DNA from: Bradyrhizobium semiaridum
Lineage (GTDB): Bacteria; Pseudomonadota; Alphaproteobacteria; Rhizobiales; Xanthobacteraceae
Reading direction: 5' to 3'
Length of the DNA: 64,000 nt
NCBI RefSeq assembly: GCF_020329505.1
Contig: NZ_JAGKJJ010000043.1
Location: forward strand, 1 to 64,000
Shown here piece after piece: positions 17,901 to 26,852 of the stretch (its first letter is position 1; each line of letters begins with the position of its first letter). Below the pieces are notes generated by a model. The model searched no databases. It was not told the origin of the DNA and was given only the letters and a program-made list of their open reading frames with translations. The position numbers were made by a program, and so were the translations under genes.

Positions 17901-18416
17901 GTCGAACGATGCCGGGCTCAGCGGCGGGGAGGCGCGATAGACCTGTGCGGCGGCGCGCTCGACCATCTCGGTTTGGCGCAGCCGCTCCTGCATCGGCGGC
18001 TCGCGCATGGACTGAGGCTGCACCTCGCGCACCGGCTGCGGCTTCGAAATCTGCGACAGCCGCGCATCGAGGCGCGAGATCGCGTCGTTGAGCTGCCGGG
18101 CGACGGCGGGCTGGCCGCGCGGCACCTCGGCACGCACGGCTTCACCGTGCGACGCCGGCTTTGCAATCTGTTCGATCTGGCGGGTGATCGCGTCGAGCCG
18201 CTGATGGATGTCGGCGACCTCGCGGCTTTCCCGGCTCGGCATCTGCGGCCGTTGCTGCTGCTCGTAGCCGGCCCGGTAATCCGGCGGGCTCGCTTCGCCG
18301 ACGGTGGAATTGAGCCATTCGTTCAGCGACATGCCGGCGCGGCGCGCCGCCGCCTCAGCCCTCTCGCGGACGGAAGGATCGATGCCGTCAACACTCCACG
18401 ATACGCGCGAATTCAT
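14901..18416 (-). CDS. PodJ-like polar organizer: coiled coil, membrane helix, Sel1 repeats
   Basis: 1171 residues from the ATG at 18416 (MNSRVSWSVDGIDPSVRER). The start resembles a ribbon-helix-helix-like segment (ARRAGMSLNEWLNSTVGE). About 600 residues of heptad-rich coiled coil follow (repeated IERALSEIREALRTL-like units), then Pro-rich and Ala/Lys-rich linkers, one membrane helix (LLVGASVVVIVLGAFKMAM), a Pro/Thr/Ala periplasmic linker and at least four Sel1/TPR-like repeats (AAYEVGLRFAEGKGV, AIFRLGTFYEKGLSV, AMHNLAVLDADGG, SQFNLGILYARGIGV). This domain order matches PodJ, the polarity factor of Caulobacter; the peptidoglycan-binding end of PodJ is not seen. The role is inferred from architecture. 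Confidence 0.8.
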   Translation of the reverse strand: MNSRVSWSVDGIDPSVRERAEAAARRAGMSLNEWLNSTVGEASPPDYRAGYEQQQRPQMPSRESREVADIHQRLDAITRQIEQIAKPASHGEAVRAEVPRGQPAVARQLNDAISRLDARLSQISKPQPVREVQPQSMREPPMQERLRQTEMVERAAAQVYRASPPLSPASFDYAIAEISARQNELDEPTPRQAPPRGAPPTQPMGAHAPPPPSAPNGPDFSSLERHLLKITSQIEALQRPDQVEQSIAAFRGELAEIRQAITEAMPRRAIESIENEIRSLHRRIDEIRQEGSNGHGQAIAGIERALSEIREALRTLTPAEQLTGYDEAIRNLGAKLDTILRANDDPSTVQQLESAIAALRAIVSNVASNDALLRLSEDVHALSSKVEQLAQMSRGDTASDAFAVLEQRIAALASTLEGRQPPAGYENTDAIEGAVRALSDRIDRLQVGNDSSSAFTHLEQRVSYLLERLEATDQRTSNLGRVEEGLHDIMRHLEAQHAHIASLADATRSMGGSPQPMMDSGIVDMVKRELSDIRFSQSETDRRTQDSLETVHNTLGHVVDRLAMIENDLRTVRTAPPAPEPPPAQSRMEMPRAAAPQPSQETYRPESYRGESYKPDSYKPELPNPAQAQEHFVAASREFHAAQPSVAMPPPLAPATPRAISEILEPHTAPARPALAPELPPDHPLEPGTRPSGRASTPSERIAASENAISDLPAGKKEPVSTSSFIAAARRAAQAAAAQPVNEKAARAAGKAAAKAKDKADKAAKAAATKAAAPEEGQGSTITSKIRSLLVGASVVVIVLGAFKMAMNMLDTGNPTSAPAMESSEPAMAPTQTPTENFTLPAPAAPSPAPGPSMTSPTPLDRQSNNTPAPNTLSGAQVTIPQTIAPAAMPTAPAAAPAAATPAVSNDVTGAIPVAVAPPLGGKLGTVQIPAGEKLPDAIGGPVLRAAALKGDAGAAYEVGLRFAEGKGVPANLDEAAKWYSRAAQAGVVPAIFRLGTFYEKGLSVKRDFDVARRYYVQAAERGNAKAMHNLAVLDADGGGKGADYKSAAQWFRKAADRGVADSQFNLGILYARGIGVEQNLAESFKWFSLAAAQGDADAGHKRDDIAKRLDPQSLAAAKLAIQTFTAEPQPSDAIGVQVPAGGWDGAAAQPAAAKPARPAAKRTAALTPAH

Positions 18417-18628
18417 GATTCCGTCCGGTCCCGACTCGGCGCTACACCTGCGCCCGCAGCCCCCCCGCGCATCCCGGTTAAGAGACAATCGAATTCTGCG
18501 CAGGGCGTCTGCCTCAGTTGCCGACTTTTTCCCGTCACGGTAAATAACGGGTTAAGGAATGCGGCCGGAGCGGCTTAAAGTTAGGAATCCGGGAACCTGT
18601 TGCGCCGGAACAGGACAGTGATTTGTTT

Positions 18629-19216
18629 CTAGCCGTTGCTCTCGCGCTTGGCGTCGTCGAGCGGCCGCACATTGCCCCGATGGGCGATCGCCAAGAGCGC
18701 GTCGAGCGCCTCCTCGCACCATTCCACCACGACGCGCTCATGGCGCATGCCGAGGCGGAGGTTGAGCATCTTGCCGAGGTCAGCCGGCGGCGCGGTACCG
18801 TCGGGAAAGCGTTTGCCCAGCATCCGCTCGTAGCGCTCGCAGCGGTCGCGGTGGTGCTCCAGCCGCGCCATCAGGTCGGTGCGCAGCGCCTCGATGTCGA
18901 CGCCGTCGAGCGCATAGAGCCGGACCAAAAGGTCGTCCTTGATCGAAGGCGGCACGCTCGGCCGCGCCGCCCAATGCTTCAGCGCCGCCCGGCCCTCGGC
19001 CGTCAGCGTGTAGACCAGCTTGTTGGGCTTGCCCGACTGCACCACCTCCCGGCCCTGGACGTGGCCCTTGTCGCGCAGCCGCGACAGCTCTCGATAGATC
19101 TGCTGGTGGTCGGCCTTCCAAAAGAAGCCGATCGAGGCATCGAACGTCTTGGCGAGCTCATAGCCCGTCATCGGACGTTCCGTGAGGCATGCGAGGATTG
19201 CGTCACCGAGTGCCAA
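18629..19216 (-). CDS. PadR-family transcriptional regulator
   Basis: 195 residues from a TTG at 19216 (LALGDAILACL) with GGAGG six bases upstream; the frame is open to 19270, but that longer start would overlap the operator-like repeats. The winged helix is AILACLTERPMTGYELAKTF with the wing KADHQQIYRELSRLRDKGHV, and the C-terminal dimerisation helices (EALRTDLMARLEHHRDRCER) mark a PadR-s2/Vir-type protein. It is divergent from an NTF2-like gene and upstream of the beta-oxidation genes. PadR proteins usually repress a neighbouring gene and themselves. The 212 bases down to the PodJ-like gene show only a weak CCCGT/ACGGG inverted repeat (about 18533-18551). Confidence 0.85.
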   Translation of the reverse strand: MALGDAILACLTERPMTGYELAKTFDASIGFFWKADHQQIYRELSRLRDKGHVQGREVVQSGKPNKLVYTLTAEGRAALKHWAARPSVPPSIKDDLLVRLYALDGVDIEALRTDLMARLEHHRDRCERYERMLGKRFPDGTAPPADLGKMLNLRLGMRHERVVVEWCEEALDALLAIAHRGNVRPLDDAKRESNG

Positions 19217-19260
19217 CGCCCACCTCCATCTGGGTTCCCATTCTGCAGTTCGCTTGACTT

Positions 19261-19292
19261 TATGCATCACTGTGCATATGCGTCAATATGCA
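19261..19292. promoter_or_regulatory. Candidate PadR operator array
   Basis: Three alternating half-sites lie in 32 bases: TATGCA (19261-19266), TGCATA (19273-19278) and TATGCA (19287-19292). Adjacent pairs form inverted repeats; the right pair extends to TGCATAT-N6-ATATGCA. The array is in the divergent space between the PadR and NTF2-like genes. PadR sites are typically ATGN8CAT-like, so this is a good candidate, though binding is inferred. Confidence 0.6.
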
Positions 19293-19364
19293 TACGGTGA
19301 TGGGCGCTGCCTTTTTGGTGCGCGCCCGTTCAGGCTTCCCAACCCCGCCGCAGGAGACGTCCGA

Positions 19365-19781
19365 ATGAGCAAGCCGGGCCTCGACAAGTGGTACGCCTAC
19401 ATGAAGTCCCACGACACCGCAGCGTTGTGGGATCTGCTGCATCCCGACGCGGTGTTCGAAAGCCCGGTCGTGCACACGCCGCAGCGCGGCCGCGACATCA
19501 CCTTCAAATACCTGACCAGCGCCGCCAAGGTGCTCGGCGGTCCCACATTCAAATATCTGGGCGAGTGGACCAGCGACGCAGGCGCGGTGCTCGAATTCGA
19601 GAACCAGATCGACGGCATCAAGCTCAACGGCGTCGATATCATCACATTCGATGGCGACGGCCGCATCACGCATTTCAAGGTGATGGTGCGCCCGCTCAAG
19701 GCGATCAACCTGCTGCATCAGATGATGGGAGCCGAGCTGATGAAGCAGGGCGGCGCTACGTCGCAATCACAGTCCCGATAG
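19365..19781 (+). CDS. NTF2-like (SnoaL-fold) protein
   Basis: 138 residues. The sequence starts with the helix DKWYAYMKSHDTAALWDLLHPDAVFESPVV typical of SnoaL/NTF2-like folds, followed by beta strands (YLGEWTSDAGAVLEFENQI, GVDIITFDGDGRITHFKVM). AGGAGA precedes the ATG at 19365. It is divergent from padR and 108 bases upstream of the acyl-CoA dehydrogenase gene. Such proteins may be isomerases, hydratases or ligand binders; no catalytic set can be assigned. Confidence 0.78.
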   Translation: MSKPGLDKWYAYMKSHDTAALWDLLHPDAVFESPVVHTPQRGRDITFKYLTSAAKVLGGPTFKYLGEWTSDAGAVLEFENQIDGIKLNGVDIITFDGDGRITHFKVMVRPLKAINLLHQMMGAELMKQGGATSQSQSR

Positions 19782-19889
19782 TACCTGCCGCGGACCTCCG
19801 GAAGCGGATAAGGTCCGTTCCAACAAACCAAGCACAAAGCTGCGCCGCGTCCGTCGCGAATGCGATCACGGGCCAGCCGGGAGACCAGC

Positions 19890-21680
19890 ATGCCGATCTA
19901 CAAAGCCCCCGTCGAGGACGTCAGCTTCCTGCTCAACGACGTCTTCCAGATCGATCGCTACGACAACCTTCCCGGCTTCACCGACGCCTCGGCGGACGTG
20001 CGCGAGGCGATTCTCGGCGAAGCCGCCAAGCTCAGCGAGCAAGTGCTGCAGCCGCTCAACCGCGTCGGCGACCTCGAGGGCTGCAAGCGCAACGACGATG
20101 GCAGCGTCACCACGCCGAAGGGCTTCAGGGACGCCTTCAAGCAGGTTGCCGAGGGCGGCTGGCTCGGCCTGTCGGCGCCGGCCGAGTATGGTGGGCAAGG
20201 CCTGCCGGTGACGCTCTCGCAAGCGGTCAACGAATTCCAGATCTCCGCCAACATGGCGTTCTCGATGTATGGCGGCCTCACCATGGGCGCGACCGCCGCG
20301 CTTCTGGTGCACGGCACGCCCGAGCAGAAGAAGACCTATGTGCCGAAGATGGTCGCCGGCGAATGGACCGGTACCATGAACCTGACCGAGCCGCATTGCG
20401 GCACCGATCTCGGCCTGCTCCGCACCAAGGCGGTGCGCCAGGCCGACGGCAGCTTCAAGATCACGGGCACCAAGATCTTCATCTCCGCCGGCGAGCACGA
20501 CCTCACCGAAAACATCATCCATCTGGTGCTGGCGCGCATCGAAGGCGCGCCGGCCGGCATCAAGGGCGTCTCGCTGTTCGTCGTGCCGAAGGTGCTGGTC
20601 AATGCCGACGGCTCGCTGGGCGCGCGCAACGGCGTGTCCTGCGGCTCGATCGAGCACAAGATGGGCATCCACGGCAATTCCACCTGCGTGATGAACTACG
20701 ACAACGCCACCGGCTGGCTGATCGGCGAAGAGAACAAGGGCATGCAGGGCATGTTCGTGATGATGAACGAGGCCCGTCTCGGCGTCGCCGTGCAGGGCCT
20801 CGCGCAGTCCGAGGTCGCCTATCAGAACGCGGTGGCCTATGCGCGCGAGCGCATCCAGGGCCGTTCGCTGACCGGGGCCAAGGCGCCGGACAAGCCGGCC
20901 GATCCGATCATCGTGCATCCCGACGTCCGCCGCACGCTGCTCACGATCCGCGCCTTCAACGAGGCGGCGCGCGCCATGGTGATCTGGACCGCGCTGAAGA
21001 GCGATGTCGCGCACCGTTCGGATGATCCCAAGGATCGCCAGGCGGCCGACGACCATATGGGCCTGATGACGCCGGTGCTGAAGGGCGTGCTGACCGACAC
21101 CGGCTTTGCCAACACCGTTTCGGCGCAGCAGATGTATGGCGGTCACGGCTACATCGCCGAGCAGGGCATGGAGCAGTTCGTGCGCGACGCCCGCATCGCG
21201 ATGATCTATGAGGGCGCCAACGGCATCCAGGCGCTCGACCTGGTCGGCCGCAAGCTGCCGCGCGACGGCGGCCGCGCCGCGATGGCGTTCTTCGGCGAGG
21301 TCGGTGCCTTCGCCAAGGAGCATGGCGGCGACGAGGCGATGAAGCCGTTCATCACGCCGCTGTCGACCGCGCTCGGCCATCTGCAGCAGGCCACCGGCTG
21401 GCTGATGCAGAACGCGCTGAGCAAGCCCGACAATGCCGGTGCTGCCGCGACCGACTACATGAAGCTGTTCGGCCTCGTCGCGCTCGCCTACATGTGGGCG
21501 AAGATGGCCAAGGTGGCGCAGGACAAGATCGCCGCCGGCGACGCCTCGCAATATCTCACCACCAAGCTCGTCACCGGCCGTTTCTTCATGGAGAAGCTGC
21601 TGCCGGAGACCGCCGTGCACCTGGCCCGGATCCAGAGCGGCAGCGCCACCACGATGGAACTGGCCGCGGAAGCGTTCTGA
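19890..21680 (+). CDS. Acyl-CoA dehydrogenase with C-terminal extension
   Basis: 596 residues, longer than the ~380 of short-chain enzymes and typical of the class with an extra C-terminal domain. The N-terminus MPIYKAPVEDVSFLL is characteristic of this class. The FAD-binding middle has MNLTEPHCGTDLGLLRTKA and GTKIFISAGEHDL; later QMYGGHGYIAEQGMEQFVRDARI and IYEGANGIQALDLVGRKL mark the acyl-CoA dehydrogenase C-terminal helices. It oxidises acyl-CoA to enoyl-CoA and passes electrons to ETF. ATG 19890 follows GGGAG. The next two genes supply the following steps of beta-oxidation. Confidence 0.92.
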   Translation: MPIYKAPVEDVSFLLNDVFQIDRYDNLPGFTDASADVREAILGEAAKLSEQVLQPLNRVGDLEGCKRNDDGSVTTPKGFRDAFKQVAEGGWLGLSAPAEYGGQGLPVTLSQAVNEFQISANMAFSMYGGLTMGATAALLVHGTPEQKKTYVPKMVAGEWTGTMNLTEPHCGTDLGLLRTKAVRQADGSFKITGTKIFISAGEHDLTENIIHLVLARIEGAPAGIKGVSLFVVPKVLVNADGSLGARNGVSCGSIEHKMGIHGNSTCVMNYDNATGWLIGEENKGMQGMFVMMNEARLGVAVQGLAQSEVAYQNAVAYARERIQGRSLTGAKAPDKPADPIIVHPDVRRTLLTIRAFNEAARAMVIWTALKSDVAHRSDDPKDRQAADDHMGLMTPVLKGVLTDTGFANTVSAQQMYGGHGYIAEQGMEQFVRDARIAMIYEGANGIQALDLVGRKLPRDGGRAAMAFFGEVGAFAKEHGGDEAMKPFITPLSTALGHLQQATGWLMQNALSKPDNAGAAATDYMKLFGLVALAYMWAKMAKVAQDKIAAGDASQYLTTKLVTGRFFMEKLLPETAVHLARIQSGSATTMELAAEAF

Positions 21681-21756
21681 AAAAGTTGCCGACGCACCCT
21701 CTGCGGCGGCGCTTCTTTCGGCTATATATTATGATCCTCATATCAAGGAGGGCGTC

Positions 21757-22965
<1,209 letters not shown>

Positions 22966-22984
22966 GGCGAGGGGAGCGAACAAC

Positions 22985-25210
22985 ATGGCTTATAAGAATT
23001 TCAAGTTCGAAACCGACGCCGACGGCATCGCGCTGGTCACCTGGGACATTCCCGGCCGTTCGATGAACGTGTTCGACGAGCTCTCCAACCAGGAACTCGG
23101 CGAGATCATCAGGCAGACCACGGGCGATGCCGCGATCAAGGGCGTCGTCATCACCTCGGCCAAGGAGGCGTTCTGCGCCGGCGCCGACCTCTCGATGCTC
23201 GAGGGCATGAACCACGCCTACGCCAGGCTCCTGAAGGAGAAGGGCGAGGAAGCCGCGAACCAGATGCTGTTCGACCAGAGCCGCCAGATGTCGCTGGCGT
23301 TCCGCGCCATCGAGACCTCGGGCAAGCCGTGGGTCGCCGCCATCAACGGCCTCGCCCTCGGCGGCGGCTTCGAGGTCACGCTGGCTTGCCACTATCGCGT
23401 CGCCGCCGACAATCCGAAGACTCGGCTCGGCCTCCCCGAGATCAAGGTCGGCCTGTTTCCCGGCGCCGGCGGCACCCAGCGCGTGCCGCGTCTTGTGCCG
23501 CCGCAGGATGCGATGACGCTGCTGCTCAAGGGCGAGGCGGTCAAGCTCGACCGCGCCAAGGCGCTGAACCTGATCCACGCCATCGTGCCCGCCGCCGACC
23601 TGATCAAGGCCGCGAAGGACTGGATCAAGGGCGGCGGCAAGGCGGTCGCGCCGTGGGACGAGAAGGGCTTCAAGCTGCCCGGCGGTCCCGTCTTCTCCAA
23701 GATGGGCATGCAGATGTTCCCGGCCGGCAACGCGATCTACCGCCGCGAGACTTTTGACAATTATCCCGCTGCGCGCGCCATCATGAGCTGCGTCTATGAG
23801 GGCCTGCAGCTGCCGATCGACGCCGCGCTGCGCGTCGAGTCGCGCTACTTCACCAAGGTGCTGCGCTCGAAGGAAGCGGCGGCGATGATCCGCTCGCTGT
23901 TCCTGTCGATGCAGGAATTGAACAAGGGCGCGCGCCGGCCGGCCGGCGTGCCGCCGACCAAGGTCAAGAAGCTCGCCGTGATCGGCGCCGGCTTCATGGG
24001 CGCCAGCGTCGGCTATGTCTCGGCGCTGGCCGGCATCGACGTTGTGCTTGTTGATCGCGACCAGGAGAGTGCCGACAAGGGCAAAGGGCACGCCAAGAGC
24101 GTGATCGACGGGCAGGTCGCCAAGGGCCGGATGAAGGCCGAGGCGGGCGAGGCCATCCTGGCGCGGATCACGCCAACTGCCGACTACAACGCGATCTCGG
24201 ATTGCGACCTCGTCATCGAGGCGGTATTCGAGGACCGCAAGGTCAAGGCCGATACCTATGCCAAGGCGCAGCCGCTCTTGAAGTCGGACGCGGTGTTCGC
24301 CTCCAATACCTCGACACTGCCGATCAACTCGCTGGCGGAAGAGTTCAAGGACCAGGGCAAGTTCATCGGCATCCACTTCTTCTCGCCGGTCGAGAAGATG
24401 ATGCTGGTCGAGATCATCCTCGGCAAGAACACCGGCGACGTCGCGCTGGCGACCGCGCTCGACTATGTCCGCGCGATCGGCAAGACGCCGATCGTGGTGA
24501 ACGATTCCCGCGGCTTCTTCGCCAACCGCTTGGTGATGCGCTACATCGGCGAAGGCAACGAGATGCTGCTCGAAGGCGTGCCGCCGGCGATGATCGAGAA
24601 CACCGCCAAGATGGCCGGCATGCCGGTCGGACCGCTGTCGCTGCAGGACGAGGTCGCGCTCGATCTTGGTCTGAAGATCACCAAGGCGACGGAAGCCGAT
24701 CTCGGCCCCAACGCCGTCGACCAGGCGCAGAAGAAGCTGATGGTCGAGATGGTCGAGAAGCAAGGCCGCCTCGGCCGCAAGAACGGCAAGGGCTTTTACG
24801 ATTATCCCGAGAAGGGCAAGGGGCAGAAGAGCCTGTGGCCGGGGCTCGCCAGCCTGCAGCCGAAACAGCTCGACCCCGATACGCTCAGCGTCGAGGAGTT
24901 GAAGCAGCGCTTCCTGGTGGCGCAGGCGGTGGAAGCCGCCCGCACCGTCGAGGACCATGTCATCATCGACGTGCGCGAGGCCGATGTCGGCTCGATCCTC
25001 GGCTTCGGCTTCGCGCCGTTCACCGGCGGCGCGCTGTCCTATATCGACTTCATGGGCACCAAGAACTTCGTCGCGCTCTGCCACACCTTCGAGAAGAAAT
25101 ACGGCTCGCGCTTCACTCCGCCGAAGCTCCTGGAGGAGATGGCCGCTAAGGGCGAAACCTTCTACGGCCGTTTCCCGCCGAAGAAGCAGGCGACGCAGGC
25201 CGCGGAGTAG
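22985..25210 (+). CDS. Bifunctional enoyl-CoA hydratase / 3-hydroxyacyl-CoA dehydrogenase (FadB/FadJ-type)
   Basis: 741 residues in two catalytic parts. Residues ~1-290: crotonase fold with SAKEAFCAGADLSMLEG and GLALGGGFEVTLACHYR, and the Glu-bearing LGLPEIKVGLFPGAGGTQR. Residues ~320-500: NAD-binding Rossmann domain KLAVIGAGFMGASVGYVSA, followed by the dehydrogenase signature SNTSTLPINSLAE, HFFSPVEKMMLVEII, and the C-terminal GFFANRLVMRY. Both active sites look intact. It starts 19 bases after the thiolase stop with GAGGGGAG upstream, so the two are one operon (alpha and beta subunits of the trifunctional complex). Confidence 0.93.
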   Translation: MAYKNFKFETDADGIALVTWDIPGRSMNVFDELSNQELGEIIRQTTGDAAIKGVVITSAKEAFCAGADLSMLEGMNHAYARLLKEKGEEAANQMLFDQSRQMSLAFRAIETSGKPWVAAINGLALGGGFEVTLACHYRVAADNPKTRLGLPEIKVGLFPGAGGTQRVPRLVPPQDAMTLLLKGEAVKLDRAKALNLIHAIVPAADLIKAAKDWIKGGGKAVAPWDEKGFKLPGGPVFSKMGMQMFPAGNAIYRRETFDNYPAARAIMSCVYEGLQLPIDAALRVESRYFTKVLRSKEAAAMIRSLFLSMQELNKGARRPAGVPPTKVKKLAVIGAGFMGASVGYVSALAGIDVVLVDRDQESADKGKGHAKSVIDGQVAKGRMKAEAGEAILARITPTADYNAISDCDLVIEAVFEDRKVKADTYAKAQPLLKSDAVFASNTSTLPINSLAEEFKDQGKFIGIHFFSPVEKMMLVEIILGKNTGDVALATALDYVRAIGKTPIVVNDSRGFFANRLVMRYIGEGNEMLLEGVPPAMIENTAKMAGMPVGPLSLQDEVALDLGLKITKATEADLGPNAVDQAQKKLMVEMVEKQGRLGRKNGKGFYDYPEKGKGQKSLWPGLASLQPKQLDPDTLSVEELKQRFLVAQAVEAARTVEDHVIIDVREADVGSILGFGFAPFTGGALSYIDFMGTKNFVALCHTFEKKYGSRFTPPKLLEEMAAKGETFYGRFPPKKQATQAAE

Positions 25211-25233
25211 GAGGATCGCAATATCCCGCCACT

Positions 25234-25321
25234 AACGCGCGATGAGATTTGGTGCGCTTTAGCTCTTTGTTTGAGCATGGTCTTTCGGAAAACCGCTTCG
25301 CACTTTTCCGGATCATGCTTT
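25234..25321. repeat. Dispersed repeat, family B (copy 2)
   Basis: TAACGCGCGATGAGATTTGG...GCGCTTTAG followed by AGCATGGTCTTTCGGAAA...TTTTCCGGATCATGCT. It is the inverse-orientation relative of the copy at 14821-14904 and shares the TCTTTCGGAAA and CTTTTCCGGATCATGC cores. Confidence 0.7.
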
Positions 25322-25331
25322 AACGAAAGTT

Positions 25332-25420
25332 CGTAGCCGGATGAAGCGTAGCGAAATTCGGGCCTGGCCCTTTCCGCGGACGCTCGGCTCCGGATTGCGC
25401 TGCGCTCCATTCGGGCTACG
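25332..25420. repeat. Dispersed repeat, family C (copy 1)
   Basis: CGTAGCCGGATGAAGCG at the left and CGCTCCATTCGGGCTACG at the right form inverted ends of an ~89-base element. Related GTAGCCCGG/CCGGGCTAC palindromes are at 30095-30129 and 32741-32829. Confidence 0.65.
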
Positions 25421-25434
25421 TGCCCCGCACAAAC

Positions 25435-25466
25435 AAAAGGGCCGGATCGTCGATCCGGCCCTTTTA
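25435..25466. terminator. Bidirectional rho-independent terminator
   Basis: AAAAGGGCCGGATC, loop GTC or GTCG, GATCCGGCCCTTTT is a near-perfect palindrome with A- and T-tracts on either side, between the convergent FadB/J gene and the GST gene. It fits an intrinsic terminator in both directions. Confidence 0.9.
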
Positions 25467-25486
25467 CTATAGTGCGTGCGAAAACC

Positions 25487-26104
25487 TCACGCCGCCTTCA
25501 GCAGGCCTTCTTTCTTCAGCGCTTCCTGCACCATCGGGCGCGCGGCGACGCGCGCCTTGTAGGCCGTCACATTGGGCAAGCCGGACAGGTCGAAGCCGAG
25601 CCGGTCGGACGCCCACATGATCATGGTGAAGAGATAGCCGTCGGCGACGGTGAACTGGCTGCCCATCACATAATCGCGACCGGCGAGCTGGCTGTCGACA
25701 TATTTGAACTTGCCCATCGCGCGGTCCTTGAAGAACGCCTTGGCGTCGTCGGCGAGCACGGGCGAAAACATCGGGCCGAGGTTCTTGTGCAGCTCGGTCG
25801 TGATGTAGTTCAGCCATTCGAGCAGCTTGTAACGCTCGTTGGAGTCGCGGGCCGGCGCCAGCTTCTTGTCGGCCACTTTGTCGGCGATCATCTGGATGAT
25901 GATCGGTCCTTCGGTAACCATCTCGCCGGATTCCAGCGCCAGCGCGGGCACCTGGCCCTTGGGGTTCACTTGCCAGAAATCGTCGCCGTTTTCGAGCTTC
26001 TTGGCGCGCAGATCGACCTTCACGAGATCGTAGGGCAGCCCGGCTTCGAGCAGGGCGATGTGGGGGGAGAGGGAGCAGGCACCGGGGGAGTAATAGAGCT
26101 TCAT
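25487..26104 (-). CDS. Glutathione S-transferase
   Basis: 205 residues from the ATG at 26104 (MKLYYSPGACSLSPHIALLEAG), the canonical start of beta-class bacterial GSTs; the Cys in GACSLSP is the beta-class active-site position. The thioredoxin-like part has NPKGQVPALALESG and the cis-Pro; the helical part has LLEWLNYITTELHKNLGPMF and the N-capping box FTVADGYLF. It conjugates glutathione to electrophiles. It is divergent from a MarR gene and one gene away from gshA, which makes glutathione. Confidence 0.9.
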   Translation of the reverse strand: MKLYYSPGACSLSPHIALLEAGLPYDLVKVDLRAKKLENGDDFWQVNPKGQVPALALESGEMVTEGPIIIQMIADKVADKKLAPARDSNERYKLLEWLNYITTELHKNLGPMFSPVLADDAKAFFKDRAMGKFKYVDSQLAGRDYVMGSQFTVADGYLFTMIMWASDRLGFDLSGLPNVTAYKARVAARPMVQEALKKEGLLKAA

Positions 26105-26151
26105 GGGGGTATTCCTTCCCTTGTTCTTGGCGGCCGGAGGGGGATTGCCTA

Positions 26152-26165
26152 CATGCACCTGCATG
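26152..26165. promoter_or_regulatory. Candidate MarR operator 1
   Basis: CATGCA-CC-TGCATG is a perfect palindrome in the 130-base divergent space between the GST and MarR genes. A second ATGCA-N2-TGCAT palindrome is at 26181-26192, its centre 28 bases away. A pair with one core is typical of a regulator controlling both divergent genes. Binding is inferred. Confidence 0.55.
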
Positions 26166-26180
26166 GAATAGTCAAGATTG

Positions 26181-26192
26181 ATGCAGATGCAT
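26181..26192. promoter_or_regulatory. Candidate MarR operator 2
   Basis: ATGCA-GA-TGCAT is a perfect palindrome, identical in core to the site at 26152-26165. It lies about 45 bases upstream of the MarR start. Confidence 0.55.
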
Positions 26193-26234
26193 TCAGCGCG
26201 GTACACTTGGCGCCGGGACCTTATGAGCTAGACC

Positions 26235-26759
26235 ATGAAACGCAAGCTATCGACCGAGGCGACCGCCGCCTGGATCCGCCTGATGCGGGTGCCGAGCCGC
26301 GTGCTTGACTGCGTCGAGCAGGATCTGAAGAAGGCCGGCTACCCGCCGCTCGCCTGGTACGATGCCCTGCTCGAACTGTCGCGCGCGCCGTCCGGCGAGT
26401 TGCGTCCGGTCGAGCTCGAGCGGCAGATGCTGATCCCGCAATATTCGACATCGCGGCTGATCGACAAACTGGTCGACGAAGGGCTCGCGGCCCGCCGCGA
26501 ATGCAAGATCGACAAGCGCGGCCAGTTCGTCGAGATCACCGAAGCGGGACGCGAGCTGCAAAAGCGGATGTGGAGCGCCTATTCCGCCGCGATCGACAAG
26601 CATGTCGGCTCCAAACTGTCCGATGCCGAGGCTGCGAAGCTTTGCGGCCTGCTCGACCGTCTCGGCTGCTCTTGCGCCGATGCGAAAGGCGAGGCAAAGG
26701 CCGAGACGAAGAGCGAGACCAAGCCGGCCCCGGCGCGAGACGGCGTGCCTGCTCGATGA
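26235..26759 (+). CDS. MarR-family transcriptional regulator
   Basis: 174 residues. Winged helix: LRPVELERQMLIPQYSTSRLIDKLVDEGLAARRECKIDKRGQFVEITEAGREL. A Lys/Glu-rich tail (AKGEAKAETKSETKPAPA) follows a CSC motif near residue 145, which could be redox-sensitive, although that is speculation. It is divergent from the GST gene and upstream of gshA by 93 bases. The likely role is controlling the GST, in response to an electrophile or phenolic ligand. Confidence 0.85.
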   Translation: MKRKLSTEATAAWIRLMRVPSRVLDCVEQDLKKAGYPPLAWYDALLELSRAPSGELRPVELERQMLIPQYSTSRLIDKLVDEGLAARRECKIDKRGQFVEITEAGRELQKRMWSAYSAAIDKHVGSKLSDAEAAKLCGLLDRLGCSCADAKGEAKAETKSETKPAPARDGVPAR

Positions 26760-26852
26760 TATCCTTGACCCCATCATCCGCGGCCGCTCCGGCGCGCGGA
26801 TGTCCCTGTCACTATGCGCCTTCGATCGAAGCGCCCTTGAGTTGGATTTCGT

